Shown here in pieces: positions 26,501 through 38,728 of a DNA stretch of 64,000 nt. The stretch comes from Oreohelix idahoensis. Taxonomy: Eukaryota > Mollusca > Gastropoda > Stylommatophora > Oreohelicidae. The position numbers and the translations under genes were made by a program. The stretch covers positions 1,302,501 through 1,366,500 of the forward strand of contig JAMPIV010000581.1 of assembly GCA_024509875.1 (NCBI GenBank), read 5' to 3'. Below the pieces are notes generated by a model. That model saw nothing but the letters and a program-made list of their open reading frames with translations. It did no database searches and had not been told where the DNA came from. Each line of letters opens with the position of its first letter. Positions within the stretch are counted from its first letter, which is position 1.

Positions 26501-26760
26501 CAATAATAAGGTCCGCAATAGGATTAGGTAAGAGACAAGCATGCACATCTCCAGTAAAGAAAGGAGTGGCAATGCGAATTACAGCAGTAGGATATTTTTC
26601 TAGAGTGCCGCCAAATGTGACACATTTAATAACCCTTCCTGTAGCACAAGATGGATCTACAAGCGATTGTCTAACACCAATAGTGGTGCATCCGGAATCG
26701 AAAAGTAGTGAGACCGGAGTATCATTAACAAGACCCTTATGTAGAATTAAAGAACCCTCC
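23517..26760 (-). CDS. pol: Element A pol: protease - integrase - RT - RNase H
   Basis: A 1009-codon frame (first Met at 26546) runs unbroken to the stop at 23517. The same frame extends upstream to about 26760 and includes the protease site SLLFDSGCTTIG. Numbering from the Met at 26546: zinc-binding H/H/C/C region 144-186; integrase catalytic D216, D276 and E312 (DD35E); GPY/F-like module about 448-485; RT first Asp about 679 (TKLDLSKGYW) and YLDD 739-742; RNase H D890, E931 and D956. Ends ADILSRCPHDSN. Integrase comes before RT, unlike ordinary Ty3/gypsy elements. The protein would be made as a Gag-Pol fusion and act in cytoplasmic particles, with integrase acting in the nucleus. All catalytic residues are present, so pol looks intact. 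Upstream coupling to gag is broken. Confidence 0.93.
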
Positions 26761-28502
26761 CGTCATGCGCAACAGCAGCAGGAAGAGCGGGAAGTGGGTG
26801 ACCACAACTCAAAGTAGTTATGGTACCCGGTTCGAATAAAGTACTGCATTGGGGGCATTTGTTTGCTCTTTCAAAGTCAAAAGCAGAACTAGTGACAGCG
26901 TCAAAGTTTTTACTATCAACAACATGATTACAGGCTCCCTCAGTTTCCTGTTGTACAGCATTAGCCTGCTGATATCTCTTTTTTTTGTGTTGAGATCTAC
27001 CCCGACTATTATTACCTCTGAAGTTATCAGAGTTATTATTATCTCTGCAGTTATTATTGTCTCTATTGTAATTGTTATACTGGTTCGAATTCCAGTTTCC
27101 ACGATTACTATCATGTTCACATTGATGCGAACATCTATTTGTTTGGTTCTGAGGTCTTCGGCAGGAATAACCTCTATTACCATATCCTCTTTTGAAATGC
27201 TTATAATTATTAGGGTGATAGTAACGACCACTATCAGGTTGTCTCCAATTCTTCGAGAAGAAGAATCACCATGAAATTGGTTTCCATGATTTTGACAGAA
27301 ATTACCGCTGCCCTTTCTATCAAAATTTTGTTGGGATCTACGAGCAAAGTTTTGACCATACGGAGCTGCCGAAGCAACTGGTAAACCTTCTTTCACCTTA
27401 GAGTTACCCATGGTTATGTGTGGGTGCGCAGTTACGTATTGGCAACAGAAATCTTCCATTTCTTTTATTGTTTTAGGTTTACGTTCATGAAGGAAAGCAA
27501 GGAAAGACTCATTGACAGACGACATGACTTTGTCTCTAAGTATTAAGTCCATAAGTCCTTCATAAGTTTTTTCCGTCTTAGATAGTTCAACCCATCGTGA
27601 GAAAGTAATGCGTATTCTTGCAATAAACTCGGAGAATTCAACTCCATTTTCAGGTAACATGTTTTTAAATTGTAGACGATAGCCGTCTTCGTTAAGCTGA
27701 TATTTCTTTAACAAAGCGGCCCTGACAACCTCATAATTGCTCTTGTCGGTTCATCCACCATATTTAATATACTTAGAGCTTTACCTGTCAGTATCCCTGA
27801 TAACTGATAAACATATTTTGCTTTGTCTATGTTATGAGCTGTACATGCTTGTTCAAATCTGTCCAGATAGAACATTATGTCATCACTGGAAGGACTAAAT
27901 GTTGGTAACTTAATCTTAAAAGTATCATTATTAGCCTTCCCAGAAGATGAACCCTTGTTTGAATCATTACCATTACTCATGCTCGTCAATTTCAATTTCT
28001 CCAACTCTAAAGCTAAGAGTTTTTCTTCATGTTCCATTTTTGCTTTCCTCTCATCAGACTCTCTTTGTAACTTCCTTTCTTCAGCTTGAGCCTGCATTTG
28101 AAGTCTTTCATTTTCAGCTTCTTTTTCAAGTCTTTTATTTTCAGCTTCTTTTTCAAGTCTTTTATTTTCAGCCTCTTTTTCAAGTCTTTTATTCTCAGCC
28201 TCTTTTTCAAGTCTTTTATTCTCAGCCTCTTTTTGAAGTCTTTCAGCTTCTAGCTGTAGCTGGAGTTTTCTCTCCTCAGCTTCTGATTCCCTTTTTTGTT
28301 TTTCCATTTCCATTTGGAATCTCTTTTCATCCACCTGCATCTGCAGTTTCTTTTGTTCAGCTTCCATATGCAGTTTCTTTTGTTCAGCTTCCATTGCTTT
28401 ATCATATCGAGCAGTTGCAAATTCTTCTAACTTATCACCAGTCTTCCCAAGCAATTTACCCTGCTCAATAAAGTGCTCAAATGTAGACATGTTGTCTAAC
28501 AT
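26761..28502 (-). pseudogene. gag: Element A gag, frameshifted
   Basis: Starts MLDNMSTFEHFIEQGK at 28502 (or at MSTFEHF). A long charged coiled coil follows, with tandem KRLEKEAEN nonapeptides, then a capsid-like region (DIMFYLDRFEQACTAHNID). The frame is lost by 1 nt near 27740 and resumes at 27714 with LLKKYQLNEDGYRL. After about 27260 the ORF reads a wrong frame (Ile-rich nonsense), while another frame gives an Asn/Arg-rich nucleocapsid-like tract with a CxxC...C cluster (KCPQCSTLFEPG near 26850). Gag forms the particle and binds RNA. Capsids of Gmr1-like elements are the published source of the vertebrate SCAN domain. At least two frameshifts make it defective unless they are assembly errors. 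Confidence 0.75.
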
Positions 28503-29934
28503 ATGAGTCCAAAACCTGAAATAATTAACTAATTTATTTCAAACCTAAGTGTAACAAGTCTTAATTAAGCACTTGTATATTCACATCACATTATATTATC
28601 CCAGTCTCTGTGGGAAACAAGTCTCCAATCAAAGAACTTGTATATGAAATATCAGCACTCAAATCTTGATCATAAGTGCACTTCTCATTCAATAGTGCAC
28701 GACACTATTCATCATTCATTTATCATCAGTATAGTAGTAACAGTGCATTAGCATAGCCCATTAACTAATTACTATAACTGTAAACAATGACTATGTAAAC
28801 ACATGCAGAATGTAAACATTGAAAATGTAAACAATACAAACAATGTAAACAATAACAATGTAAACAATAACAAAGATCAGCAACAATACAAAAACTTTCG
28901 CAGAAATCAACTAAAAATAAAGCAGAAATTAATGAAATATCACAAAAAATGTGACGATATCTGCGATAGAATTAAACAAAATACATGACACCACAGTGTA
29001 TAAACAAAAATGTTGTATGAAACTAAATTATAGACAAGAGTAGGCTAACAAATACAAACAAATCACAACAAAACTAAAGAATGTGAAATAATAACGAAAA
29101 CAATATTAAAACATGTCATCACAGCTAACATAAATAGCAACAGAAGTCGCTTAGCAAATTCCAGTATCGGAAATTTGCAAACCCTACAGAAAACGCTCAC
29201 AATAGACGACCTCTATGACGTGGCATAATCTAACGGAGACACCACCCAACCGAGAACCCGCTGAAATATAAACATATAAATATACAAATAACATATAGAC
29301 ATATAATATATAGAATGAGATGATACACAGAAGACTCAGCAGAAGTATAAGGGCACAGTTTACATACAAACAGGCCACTTAACTTAAAGGCTTCCAATCG
29401 TAGAACAGCAGAAAAACGGATGTCAATCAACGTCCTAAAGAGCGAAGCTCCAACGATGATGGCACATCTGAACTGCTTCCACTGCTAACACGATGGTACA
29501 AGAGCTTCTGAAATACTGTGTGTTGAGTTGTTTCGGCACTTGACCTTCTAATCCAAAAGTAAGTTGATGGAAATCGGTACTTGGCCTTCTTCAGAAAACA
29601 ACCCGTTTCAACCGGCACTTGACCTTCTCAAAAAACGACAGCACTGGAACCTTGACAGCAGCAACTTGCTTGACTTGCGTAAAAGATAACAGCAGTCCGA
29701 GTTATCCGGCAACATGTAACAACGCCGGGTACTGTCAAATTCTTGTTTCCGTCAAAAGTTGAAATTTTGACTTTTACCGGGCAACGCCGAGTACTTTGAA
29801 AATTTTGAAGATGTTGACTGTATTGAAGAATGTTAATTTCTTGAAGGATGCTGATGAATTCTTGTTGAAAATGAAGTGGGTAAGGGACCCCGTGTTTGCT
29901 AGTACCAGAATCAAACCAGCTTATGGCCACCAAA
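28503..29934 (-). other. Long 5' leader of element A, with primer-binding region at its start
   Basis: About 1.4 kb, AT-rich. It holds repeats of AATGTAAACAATA (28808-28876) and three spaced copies of CGG(C/T)ACTTG(A/G)CCTTCT (29530-29630). The minus strand just inside the 5' LTR reads TTTGGTGGCCATAAGCTGG, where the primer-binding site should be. I cannot assign the tRNA. Confidence 0.55.
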
Positions 29935-31018
29935 TGATGCGTGATGCCATATGATGATGGATGGCATCCGCATGTCTGGTTTTTGTGTAGTGTGTAGATG
30001 TGTTCAGTCAAAACAATGTTCATGCAACAATAACAGGGCAATCCACATAGGACGTCAGTAAACTCACGACGTATAAAGTCAATGAGTCTTGAAACAGCCG
30101 TTGACGTTTTTCTTCATTATTTATTGTGGACGCCACAGTGACAAAATGGTTACGCAAATGTGTAGGCACATCAAACAGTCATTATCACAGCAACATTCAA
30201 TACAGCAATAGACGGTAGACAGCATTACAATGATGAGTCAGATGCATGTTATATTTCATAGTGCTGTAAATGTAGTCAGGTGAACAACTCCATCCTTTTC
30301 TATAACAGCCAGGAGATAACCAGATGTATGAGATCAGTTCACTCTCCTTAGTTTGACTTCAGCAAGACAGACACGTCTGCCGAAGTATAAATAATGTCCT
30401 CAAGAATATCCTCTAGATAATAAAGGTTTTCTAAACCTAGTTCATTTAACAAAGTAGCAAGTAATGGTCCTTGGTACATGCATCAACCGATGCAGTACAA
30501 TGCAGCGACATGTGAGCTGGGAAAGAACATCTCGTGACGACGACTTTCGGAGACAGGCTATGAATCGAAATCGCTCACGACCCAAAATCGATAGAGTTAA
30601 TGAAAAAGTCAATTTACCTTGCTTTCATGAAATACACAGAAATATCACGCCTCCCGACATGTGGGAAAACACTAGAGGTATTATCTCGACTAAACGAAAT
30701 ATCCATAAGAGGACTACACATCCCTGACAGAACAAAAAAAAGCGGAGATCCCCTCTTCAACGAGGCATCTCTTTCGCCATTCCAAATCGCTCACTCCCAC
30801 TAGTGGTGGGCGGAAACCGATCGACCAAACAACAAGACAAGTCATGCGCAGTCCAGCGCAAAAATGACCACAGCTCAAAAGTTAACTGCATTCGATACTA
30901 ACGCGAGAAGACAAATGCTTACCGAGAAAAGTGACTATAGATTTCAAGCAGTTGTTGCCCTTGCGTTATAAAACAGATATTGAAATAAAACGATGTTGCG
31001 AGAATTTATCACGCAACA
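29935..31018 (-). repeat. 5' LTR of element A (complete, 1084 bp)
   Basis: Undeleted copy. On the minus strand it begins TGTTGCGTGATAAATTCTCG and ends GGCATCACGCATCA. It is followed on the right by the GACAT target duplication. Confidence 0.92.
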
Positions 31019-31791
31019 GACATGTCTGGTGATAAGGCAGGCCAATCAATCGTCACAATGTTCTGCTGCTTTAGATATTGCTGCGTAATGCATGCGGTGT
31101 GCGCACGTGCGTTATCCTGCTGGAGAAGCTGCAAGTCTGGATAATTTGTGAACGCAGGAGCAACCAATGCATCCAGAACCTCATCTCGATATGTCACAGC
31201 ATTAACATTTCCACGGAAGACGTGAAGAGGCAAGCGATGGTGAAAACTGAATCCTCCCCAAATGTGAATACAGCCACCTCCAAATCGGTTGTGCTGGCGA
31301 ACACAGCAATCTGCAAAGCGCTCTTCACACCGTCGCCAAATCCGCATACGTCCATCAGCAAAGGATTTGTTGAATCTGCTCTCGTCTGTGAATAGGACAG
31401 CATTGCACTGCAGTCTAGTCCATCTGACATGTTGCTCTGCCCATTGCAGGCGCTGCTGACGATGTCTGTGAATCAAGTGTGGCCCAACATAAGGTCGTCT
31501 TGCAGTAAGGCCTGTATCTCTGAGTCTTCGTATGACTGTCATTCGAGAGACTTGCCCACGTCTATCCACTATTGCTCTTGCTGTTTGACTTGCCGGGAGA
31601 GAACGATTCCTTAGGTGACTCAGCACAATATGACGATCTTGCGCAGGGGTAGTAACTCGTGGTTGGCCACTCCGAAGTCTATCCCGGGCACTGCCAATTG
31701 TTCCGTAACGTTCATTGAGACGTACAATAGTGCTGTGGTGGCAATTCATCCTTCTGGCAATGGCCCGCAAGCTCATTCCGGTCTCCATCAT
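31019..31791 (-). pseudogene. Tc1 transposase, N-terminal and central piece
   Basis: From MMETGMSLRAIARRM (31791) the protein has paired-like helix-turn-helix DNA-binding units (SLRAIARRMNCHHSTIVRL; GQPRVTTPAQDRHIV). The catalytic core has LFTDESRFN (first Asp) and LQQDNARAHTA (second Asp). It then reaches ALSPDM, where element A interrupts it. Rejoined in order with the left piece, 34 residues separate the second Asp from the Glu of IEHLWD, the DD34E of Tc1. Codons for a dozen residues upstream (SENDRQRAIG) are present but preceded by a stop, so the true start is disrupted. Confidence 0.9.
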
Positions 31792-32119
31792 ACCAATTGC
31801 TCGTTGGCGGTCGTTTTCAGATAATCATTTCAAGCACATGTACTGGTGTTTTGTCTCAACGGCCTTTTTATACCGAGTATACGGCCACAACGCGTACACA
31901 TTTTCAGGGTCATAGCTGTTGGGAATCGTGTTGCACGTGTAACTTTCAATGTTTTCATGTAGTCTGTAAACAAACACGTGCGTTGAATCATGCACTTTCC
32001 ATTCCAGCAGCCATTCGCTCTCTACCTCATGACAAACACGGGGGAAATCCATTCCCACACTTTTTTCCAGCTTCTCGGCATCAGTATATATAATAGTGTT
32101 GCGTTTTTAATGTGCTTCA

Positions 32120-32322
<203 letters not shown>

Positions 32323-32356
32323 CTTGTGTGATATCTGGGGGCTCGCCCAGATGAAC

Positions 32357-33394
32357 TCGGGACCGATAGCATCTGAGAGAGGATTTCGCTTTATCTTCAC
32401 GATGGTAGACCTATGTACGCGATGGCCGGAGGCGGTGCCGATGGGTTACATCCCCTCACATTCGGTGGCCGACGCTTTACAAATGTTGTAAAACAGATTC
32501 GGGTTTCCATAGTGTATTCTCTCGGATAGCGGAACTCAGTTTATTTCGAAAGAAATGTCCGAGGTTACGAGGCTGCTGGGGATCTCCCAGACGGTCAACT
32601 CTCCTTACCACCCCCAGGCAAATGGGGTCTGCGAGCGCCTAAACGGTGCAGTTAAGCCCATATTGGCGAAGGAGACTGCCGAATTCCATCAGGGATGGGG
32701 TAGATATCTTCAGGCAGTGTTATTCGCGTACGGGGAGGCCCTTCATGAGAGTACTGGGTTCTCACCTTTTGAATTGATGTACGGGGCAAACCCTAGGTTC
32801 TTAAGGACTAGTTCGTAGGGAAGAACGCCAGTGATGCGGCTGTCTCGTCATACGACTACGTTGTCGACTTTCGCGATCACATAATTAAGTCGTGTGCGTT
32901 AGCGCAGGAGCATCCGAAACAGGCGGTTATTTAGTACCACTGGAATGCGAACCACAAAACGAGTTTAATTACCCTTACGCCAGGTGAAGAAGTATGGTTG
33001 CTTCTGCCTACAAAAGAAGATAGCTTGAGTATTTCCTGGCAGGGCCCGTTCAAGGTTCTCAAGAAGCTAACAGACGTGGATTACCTGATATCGGTGAAAA
33101 ATAAAGATAAAATGTTTTACATCAATATGCTGAAACCGTATGTCGAACGCCCTGGCGAGCTAACATCGATAGTCAATGTGTAGGCGAGAATCATTCGGAA
33201 GTTGCAGCGGCGGTAGTTGTCAACGACTTTGGGGATAGTGGTGAGGTTGTCGATCTTCAACTAGCTCTGGCTTTGTCAGAGTCCTGGGAGAATGTGGCGA
33301 TCTGTGAAGATCTAACCCAGAGGCAGAAATCTCAGGTGCAGGGCATCCTGAGAGAGTTCAGTGATTTTCTCATGGACCTGCCAGGACGCACAAA
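32357..33394 (+). pseudogene. Element B integrase and linker
   Basis: The frame starts within the core: [31 protein letters not shown] (second catalytic Asp), NGVCERLNGAVKP (Glu), TGFSPFELMYGAN. Stops occur near 32488 and 32509 and at 32816-32818. A GPY/F-type module (SISWQGPFKVLKKL, VDYLI) is readable in another frame at 32998-33183. The linker reads ESWENVAICEDLTQRQ and stops at the ACAAA target site of element C. The zinc-binding N-terminus and the first Asp region are absent. Confidence 0.85.
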
Positions 33395-35655
33395 TGTAGT
33401 GAAATTGACAGAGATACAACGGTAAAATACCTCCAAAGATAACATTTAAGGATAAAAACATAATGCGTAGGCTGCGAATAGTACATGATCGCCTAGACCG
33501 CGGGTCATCATCCTCCATAAAAATTGACTTGCTAGACAGGAGGGGAACGGCGGATCAAAAAGGAAAAAAATATGACTGGAAAGATTGCGTGAGACTAGAA
33601 AGGCTAAGGAGACGCAATTGGGGGGGGGGGGGAACGGAGAAAAGTCACGTTTCCCAAGTTGACATAAAAAGTAAGCAACTCGACAGAAGGGACCTTAGAT
33701 ATAATACGCCACAGTCATTTATTGGACGCTTTTGCGATACCAAGCCCTTGATTTGAATTCAGCGGCTAAACGCAGATGTTCGAAATATTACAAAATTTAA
33801 AAAGTACTTTTTTCTTAATATTAATGTTAGGAATATAAAAATTAGCTGGCCGGATGGCCCATTCTGAGCAGTGAACTAATATGTTCTTAATTTTACAGAC
33901 GGATAGATAATATTGAAGATAATGACAAAAGACAGTGTTGTTCACATCAACGACAGACTGTATTGAATCTAAAAGTGTCGCTAATTGCACAAAAAAACAC
34001 GACCTCGAGAAAGCAGGTGTTCAAATCTACTTAGTATGGAAGAGAGGGACATTGGTGGTAGCTGTGTCTAAATATAACTTTTAACGACAAAATTTTGGAG
34101 GGGAGAGAAAGGTTGGTTCAAAAATCAAGTACATTTTTGTAGAAACACAAGTAGAGACGGACAGACCAACAGATAACCATCCATACTTGACTGAAGCATG
34201 ACTGAAATGACTTTAGGGTAGGAAATTTGAATTTAAAATAAACCTAGGCAGTGATTGGCCACAGACAATCATATTATTAGCGCTCAGAGCGAAAGTGGGG
34301 CCATTCTTCAATAGTTGTTCAGTGATAGACACAGATTTTAAAGTGTGGTGATTTCCATATGAAAGAAAGTGAAATAAATTTAGGGACGCCATACTATAGC
34401 CAGCAGCTCAGCTGAGTTTTGCTAGCAATTCTGTGTTATTTATTCATAATCTGGTAAGATTGAAATTATTTCTTTGTATATTTTGAATATTGTTTCATGT
34501 TCGAGTGATTTGATACTGCCATATCGAAATCTAGCCTTACAAACAAGTAGGGATTTGCTCTAGACCCCCCGCCCTAGTCAGGGTCTAGGGACCAACAATG
34601 TACATAAACTCCAGCAAGGGTTAGGCAAGACAGATCAAGTGTTGAGAATAATGAAACATATTACCTATCCTCTTTTAGGGCAGAAAACTAATAAATATTT
34701 TTCAGAATCTATAGTCTGGGAGGATCTATCTGATGTAAAACCACCATGGTAAATGTGCTGTTTGGTCAGAGAGATCTGACCTGTCTGTATGATGTGGTTG
34801 TTGTGTCAGTGTTGTGTCCAGACGTGGGTAGAGAATAGATTTTGACACATGGCCCATACTTTGATTGCAGAGCTGTGAGTTTCTGTTGTCAACAAAGCAG
34901 TGTCTATTCAGTTGGTGACTTTACTCGAGTGTATCTGTGCAGTACTTGTGACAGAGACCACCATTATTGCCCGCCAGCCCGGAGAGGTGGGATCACCAGA
35001 TTTCAGCACCAGAGCTACAACTACAAGATGAGTGAGCCTCTGGTCTGCTGGACATTCACCAACGCTTTGTAGTTACTAATACCCCCATAAAAATTCCCAC
35101 CATTTTCTGGACACTGTGTAGTCAATATAGACAGGTGTGATGAGGCCACCCCAACAGCACAAACATTAACAATCCTCCCAAGTAGATGACTACTAGAACA
35201 TTTTAATAAAACTAACTAGTATAGTACATATATATGTACACTATTGCATTTATGATATAATATTCCATGCATTTCTTTCATAATTTCTAAATCCTTTTAA
35301 GTTCTGGTCAACCTAAAAAATTGATACAGAACAAAATAAATGTAATATAATTTTATCAAAATTTTACACACGTGAGTTAGTTCAGTGTATTTTAACATTT
35401 ATTAATATTATTAGTCTTGTTAAATATCTGTGGGTATATCTATAACCTATTACACCACACTACATATCATAACCCTAGACACTTTACGTAGCCACATTCA
35501 TTAAAAAAAAAAATTAAGTGTGAGGTCGTAGTGGTAGCAAGAAAGGCCTTCTGACAATTCACAACTACATTTTATCTCAGGAGCCTTCACAGCTGGCCTC
35601 ATACAATTACATTTAGTAATATCACCATCATACAATACCATCAAACACCACTACA
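33395..35655 (+). repeat. 5' LTR of element C (2261 bp)
   Basis: Unusually long LTR. Contains a G-run of 13 (33621-33633; a 7-base run in the other LTR) and a 76-codon Cys-rich ORF (34842-35072) present also in the other LTR. Confidence 0.92.
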
Positions 35656-35930
35656 TATATTGGGGTCTTGTCCGGGGATAATTAGCCCAACAGTAATATT
35701 AGGATCTCCTGGTGGGAGAAATAAAAGTAGGGAAATAAATTGTGAAATTCCTTTTAAAATTAAAAGTGTCCCTGCAGATAAAAGTTGGTGAATCTTCACA
35801 GCCAGTGATAATTAATTAGTTAACTGGTTAGTTAGAATTAGTTAGACTATAGTCATATAGTAATTAGAAGTACTTAGTGTATTTACTGGTTAGAGATTTA
35901 GCTTGTATATTATTATATTGTCTAAAAAGT

Positions 35931-37155
35931 ATGGCGGAGTTAGCAAAATTTAGATCAGCTGCTGTGCTCACCGCGAAGGAGATGGGAATGGATGGTCAAA
36001 TTTTAATTCAATATGTAACGGCTGAATGTGATAAATATATTGAACGGGAAGAAAGGAGATTAGAAAAAGAGGCTGAAAGAAAATTAGAGGCTGAAAGGTT
36101 AGCTGAAGAAAAGAGGTTACAAATTGAGGCTGAGACAAAGAGGCTGCAGATTGAGGCAGAAGAAAAACGACAGCAAAGGGAGGCAGAAGATAAAAAGGCC
36201 GAAAGGGAGGCAGAAGATAAAAAGGCCGAAAGGGAGGCAGAAGATAAAAAGGCCGAAAGGGAAGCAGAAGATAGAAGGTTGCAAAGGGAGCACGAATTAC
36301 GACTAAGGGAGCTGGAATTACAAGGCCAGGCTCCTGAAAATGGTGCCAGCCCTTTTGCCTCAGATGCTACGCCCAGTCTGGGAGCCTCAAACTCCGCTAT
36401 GGGGTTTCATTTAGACCATTTTGTTGAAAAAGACGATGACATAGAGGGGTACCTAGGACGTTTTGAGTTATTAGCTACTACATATGGGTTAGAGAGAGAG
36501 AGGTGGAGCTTAAAGCTATCACAGGGATTGAGAGGTACTTCTTATGAAGTATTTGCCAAAATGAACAGGGAAGACCAAGACAATTATGACTTGTTAAAGC
36601 AGGCTTTGTTATTAAGGTACGAGAAGAATGGTGAATTTTATCGTAAGAAATTTAGAAATGCCAAACTGTTGTCTGGGGAGACATACCACCAATTCTCTGC
36701 TAGACTAGAAACCTATTGGAGAAATGGACGGCTCTGGGGAAGACCCAAGATCTTAAAGAAATGATCATGATTGAGCAATTGAGAGAGTCCATGGCTCCAG
36801 ACATGAGAAAATTTCTCATGGAACAAGGTGCAGAGAAGTTGGGGGAAGTTTTAAATGTTGCTGAGAGGTATCAGGCAGCCCAGGCAGAGGTAAGTGGTGC
36901 TAAGAAGAAGCACATAGACAATTTTAAAGCTCCACAGCAATTTAATAAATTTGATAATAGAGAGCAGGGAAATAAAGGTAGGACAAACTTTGAGCGGCCA
37001 AGAAATGACTATCGCGACAGAAACTCACAGTTCAATGACCAAAAGTTCAATGAAAGAAAACCGTTGAACCAAGGGAAAAAGATGGTGTAAATGGTGCAAG
37101 AAGGATAACCATAACACCGAATTTTGTAGAAGGAAACCTTCAAACATTGCTGCAA
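35931..37155 (+). pseudogene. gag: Element C gag
   Basis: Start MAELAKFRSAAVLT at 35931. A Lys/Glu-rich coiled coil contains three exact AEDKKAERE nonapeptides. Next comes a capsid region (DDIEGYLGRFELLATTYGL, YHQFSARLETYW) similar in layout to the SCAN fold known to descend from Gmr1-like Gag. A 1-nt shift near 36718 moves the frame; the second frame (36716-37090) continues capsid helices (MRKFLMEQGAEKLGEVLNV) and a basic tract. A zinc knuckle WCKWCKKDNHNTEFC (C-x2-C-x4-H-x4-C, about 37086-37130) lies in yet another frame just after a stop. Two breaks make it non-functional as read. Confidence 0.82.
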
Positions 37156-38665
37156 TGAAGTCGGGGACGCAAAGATTAAAGGTTAATCCTAAGGGACAAC
37201 AGGAACCTTATCACCCCCCAGTTTGTGAGGATGTTATTTGTAATGGGGTCACCATAAGGAGCCTTTATGATACAGGTTTGGATTATGATTCAGTTGTGAA
37301 GTCTAGCCTAGTGGACCCAAGTCAGTATACCACAGAAACAGTGGAAATACAAGGGGCGACTAAGGACATACCACTCATGACACTTCCCATCGCAAGGATA
37401 ACGGTGAAAACTCGCTATGTGGAAGGAGAAATCAGAGCAGCAGTGATAGATGAACCAATCTACCCTCTGATATTGGGGTGTAGATACGTCTTCTTGGGGA
37501 ATCCCGAGAAACCTGTGATCATGGCGACAGTGCAGACCAGGTCACAGAAGAAGGAGGAAGAAGGTGAACCTATAAATGCTCATCCAGAGGAGATGAGGAA
37601 GGCGCAGGCTGAGGATAGGACACTCAAGCCCTGTTTTAAAAAATTGCCCAAATGCCACACACCTCCGAGCAAGGGGGAATATTTCATGAAGAACAAACTA
37701 TTATACAGGAAGACAGGAACTAGGTCCACTGGTCACGGACAGTTAGTTCTTCCCAAGATATATAGGGCAAACTTAATAAGGAGCTTACATGTTGGAACAG
37801 ATGGTGACCATGAGAAAGTCGGTACCATCTGCCAAAAGATTGCTCGAAAATACTATTGGCCCGACGTAAATGTCGATGTTGAAAACTTTGTAGAAGCATG
37901 TGGCGTATTTCATGAGGGAACACCCACAAAGGGAAAATATGTGCAGGACCTAGAAACGCCACGGGGCAACTTTAGGCCTGAAAGGAAAACTAATTATACT
38001 CGGGTAGACAAAGTGGAATGGGAGCCCCCTTTTCACACCCAGTCTTCACTTGAATGGATAAACATGGCCACTATGCGAAGAGTACAAAGAAGAAATTTTA
38101 CCCAGGATAAGATGACAATCCCTCGGTCAGACTTATATAAACTGGAAGAACAGAAAAGAGAGCGAAGATCTCTCATAAGCAATCTTAAGTGGGGAGACAA
38201 ACCCCAGAAAAAAATTGGTAGTGGTCGATTTGTGAGTGATGATTCTAGGAAGAAAAGTCCTCATTATAAAGCTTCTAAGGGACGGGACCAGACGGGTTCC
38301 ATGAAAAATAAGTATGATAAATTAAAGATCCAGATGTAGCTTTATTAAGGACCTGGACAGATGAGAAGGCGGAAGAGACTGTTACCTCATCGTATCAATA
38401 TGTGAACGAACTGACCACTCGTTTGAAAGCTGGATGGAAACTGGCAAATGATAATTTGAAACAAGCCAGGAAGAAACATGCAGCATATTTTAATAGGAAG
38501 GCAAAGGACAGGGAACTGGCAGTCGGAGAGAAGGTGCTGCTTCTACTACCCGGAAGCCAGAATAAATTACAAATTGGTTGGCAAGGTCCATATACGGTTC
38601 TAGAGAAGGTGTCTAGAACAAACTATAAATTGACAAAAAGGGGAAGGAAAAAGTTTATCATGTAA
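37155..38665 (+). pseudogene. Element C protease and integrase with core replaced
   Basis: The frame 37155-38339 has a protease site SLYDTGLDYDS (residues 37-47) and the integrase zinc-binding domain (HVGTDGDHEKVG, then ENFVEACGVFHEG, where the last Cys is changed). From about residue 262 (37938) to 394 it reads a basic, polar segment (RPERKTNYTRVDKVEWEPPF, KRERRSLISNLKWGDKP) with no integrase motif; none of the three catalytic acidic residues exists. After a 1-nt shift the integrase C-terminal part resumes (SSYQYVNELTTRL and GWQGPYTVLEKV, 38402-38665). The core has therefore been swapped for foreign sequence of about 390 bp. Confidence 0.8.
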
Positions 38666-38728
38666 ACCTGTTAAAGAAGTATCTGGACAGACCACTCCAG
38701 GAAAGCACCCCCTTATTGACCTTGGCTA

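Larger units (their letters stand above)
21959..31018 (-). mobile_element. LTR retrotransposon A, Gmr1-like (integrase before RT)
   Basis: 9060 bp flanked by the 5-bp target duplication GACAT (21954-21958 and 31019-31023). On the minus strand: 5' LTR 29935-31018, leader, gag, protease, integrase, RT, RNase H, polypurine tract, 3' LTR 21959-22767. LTRs start TG and end CA. Sequence motifs are Ty3/gypsy-like, but integrase precedes RT, the order described for Gmr1 elements by Goodwin and Poulter. The shared parts of the two LTRs look essentially identical to me, so insertion was recent. No envelope-like ORF was seen. Confidence 0.93.
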
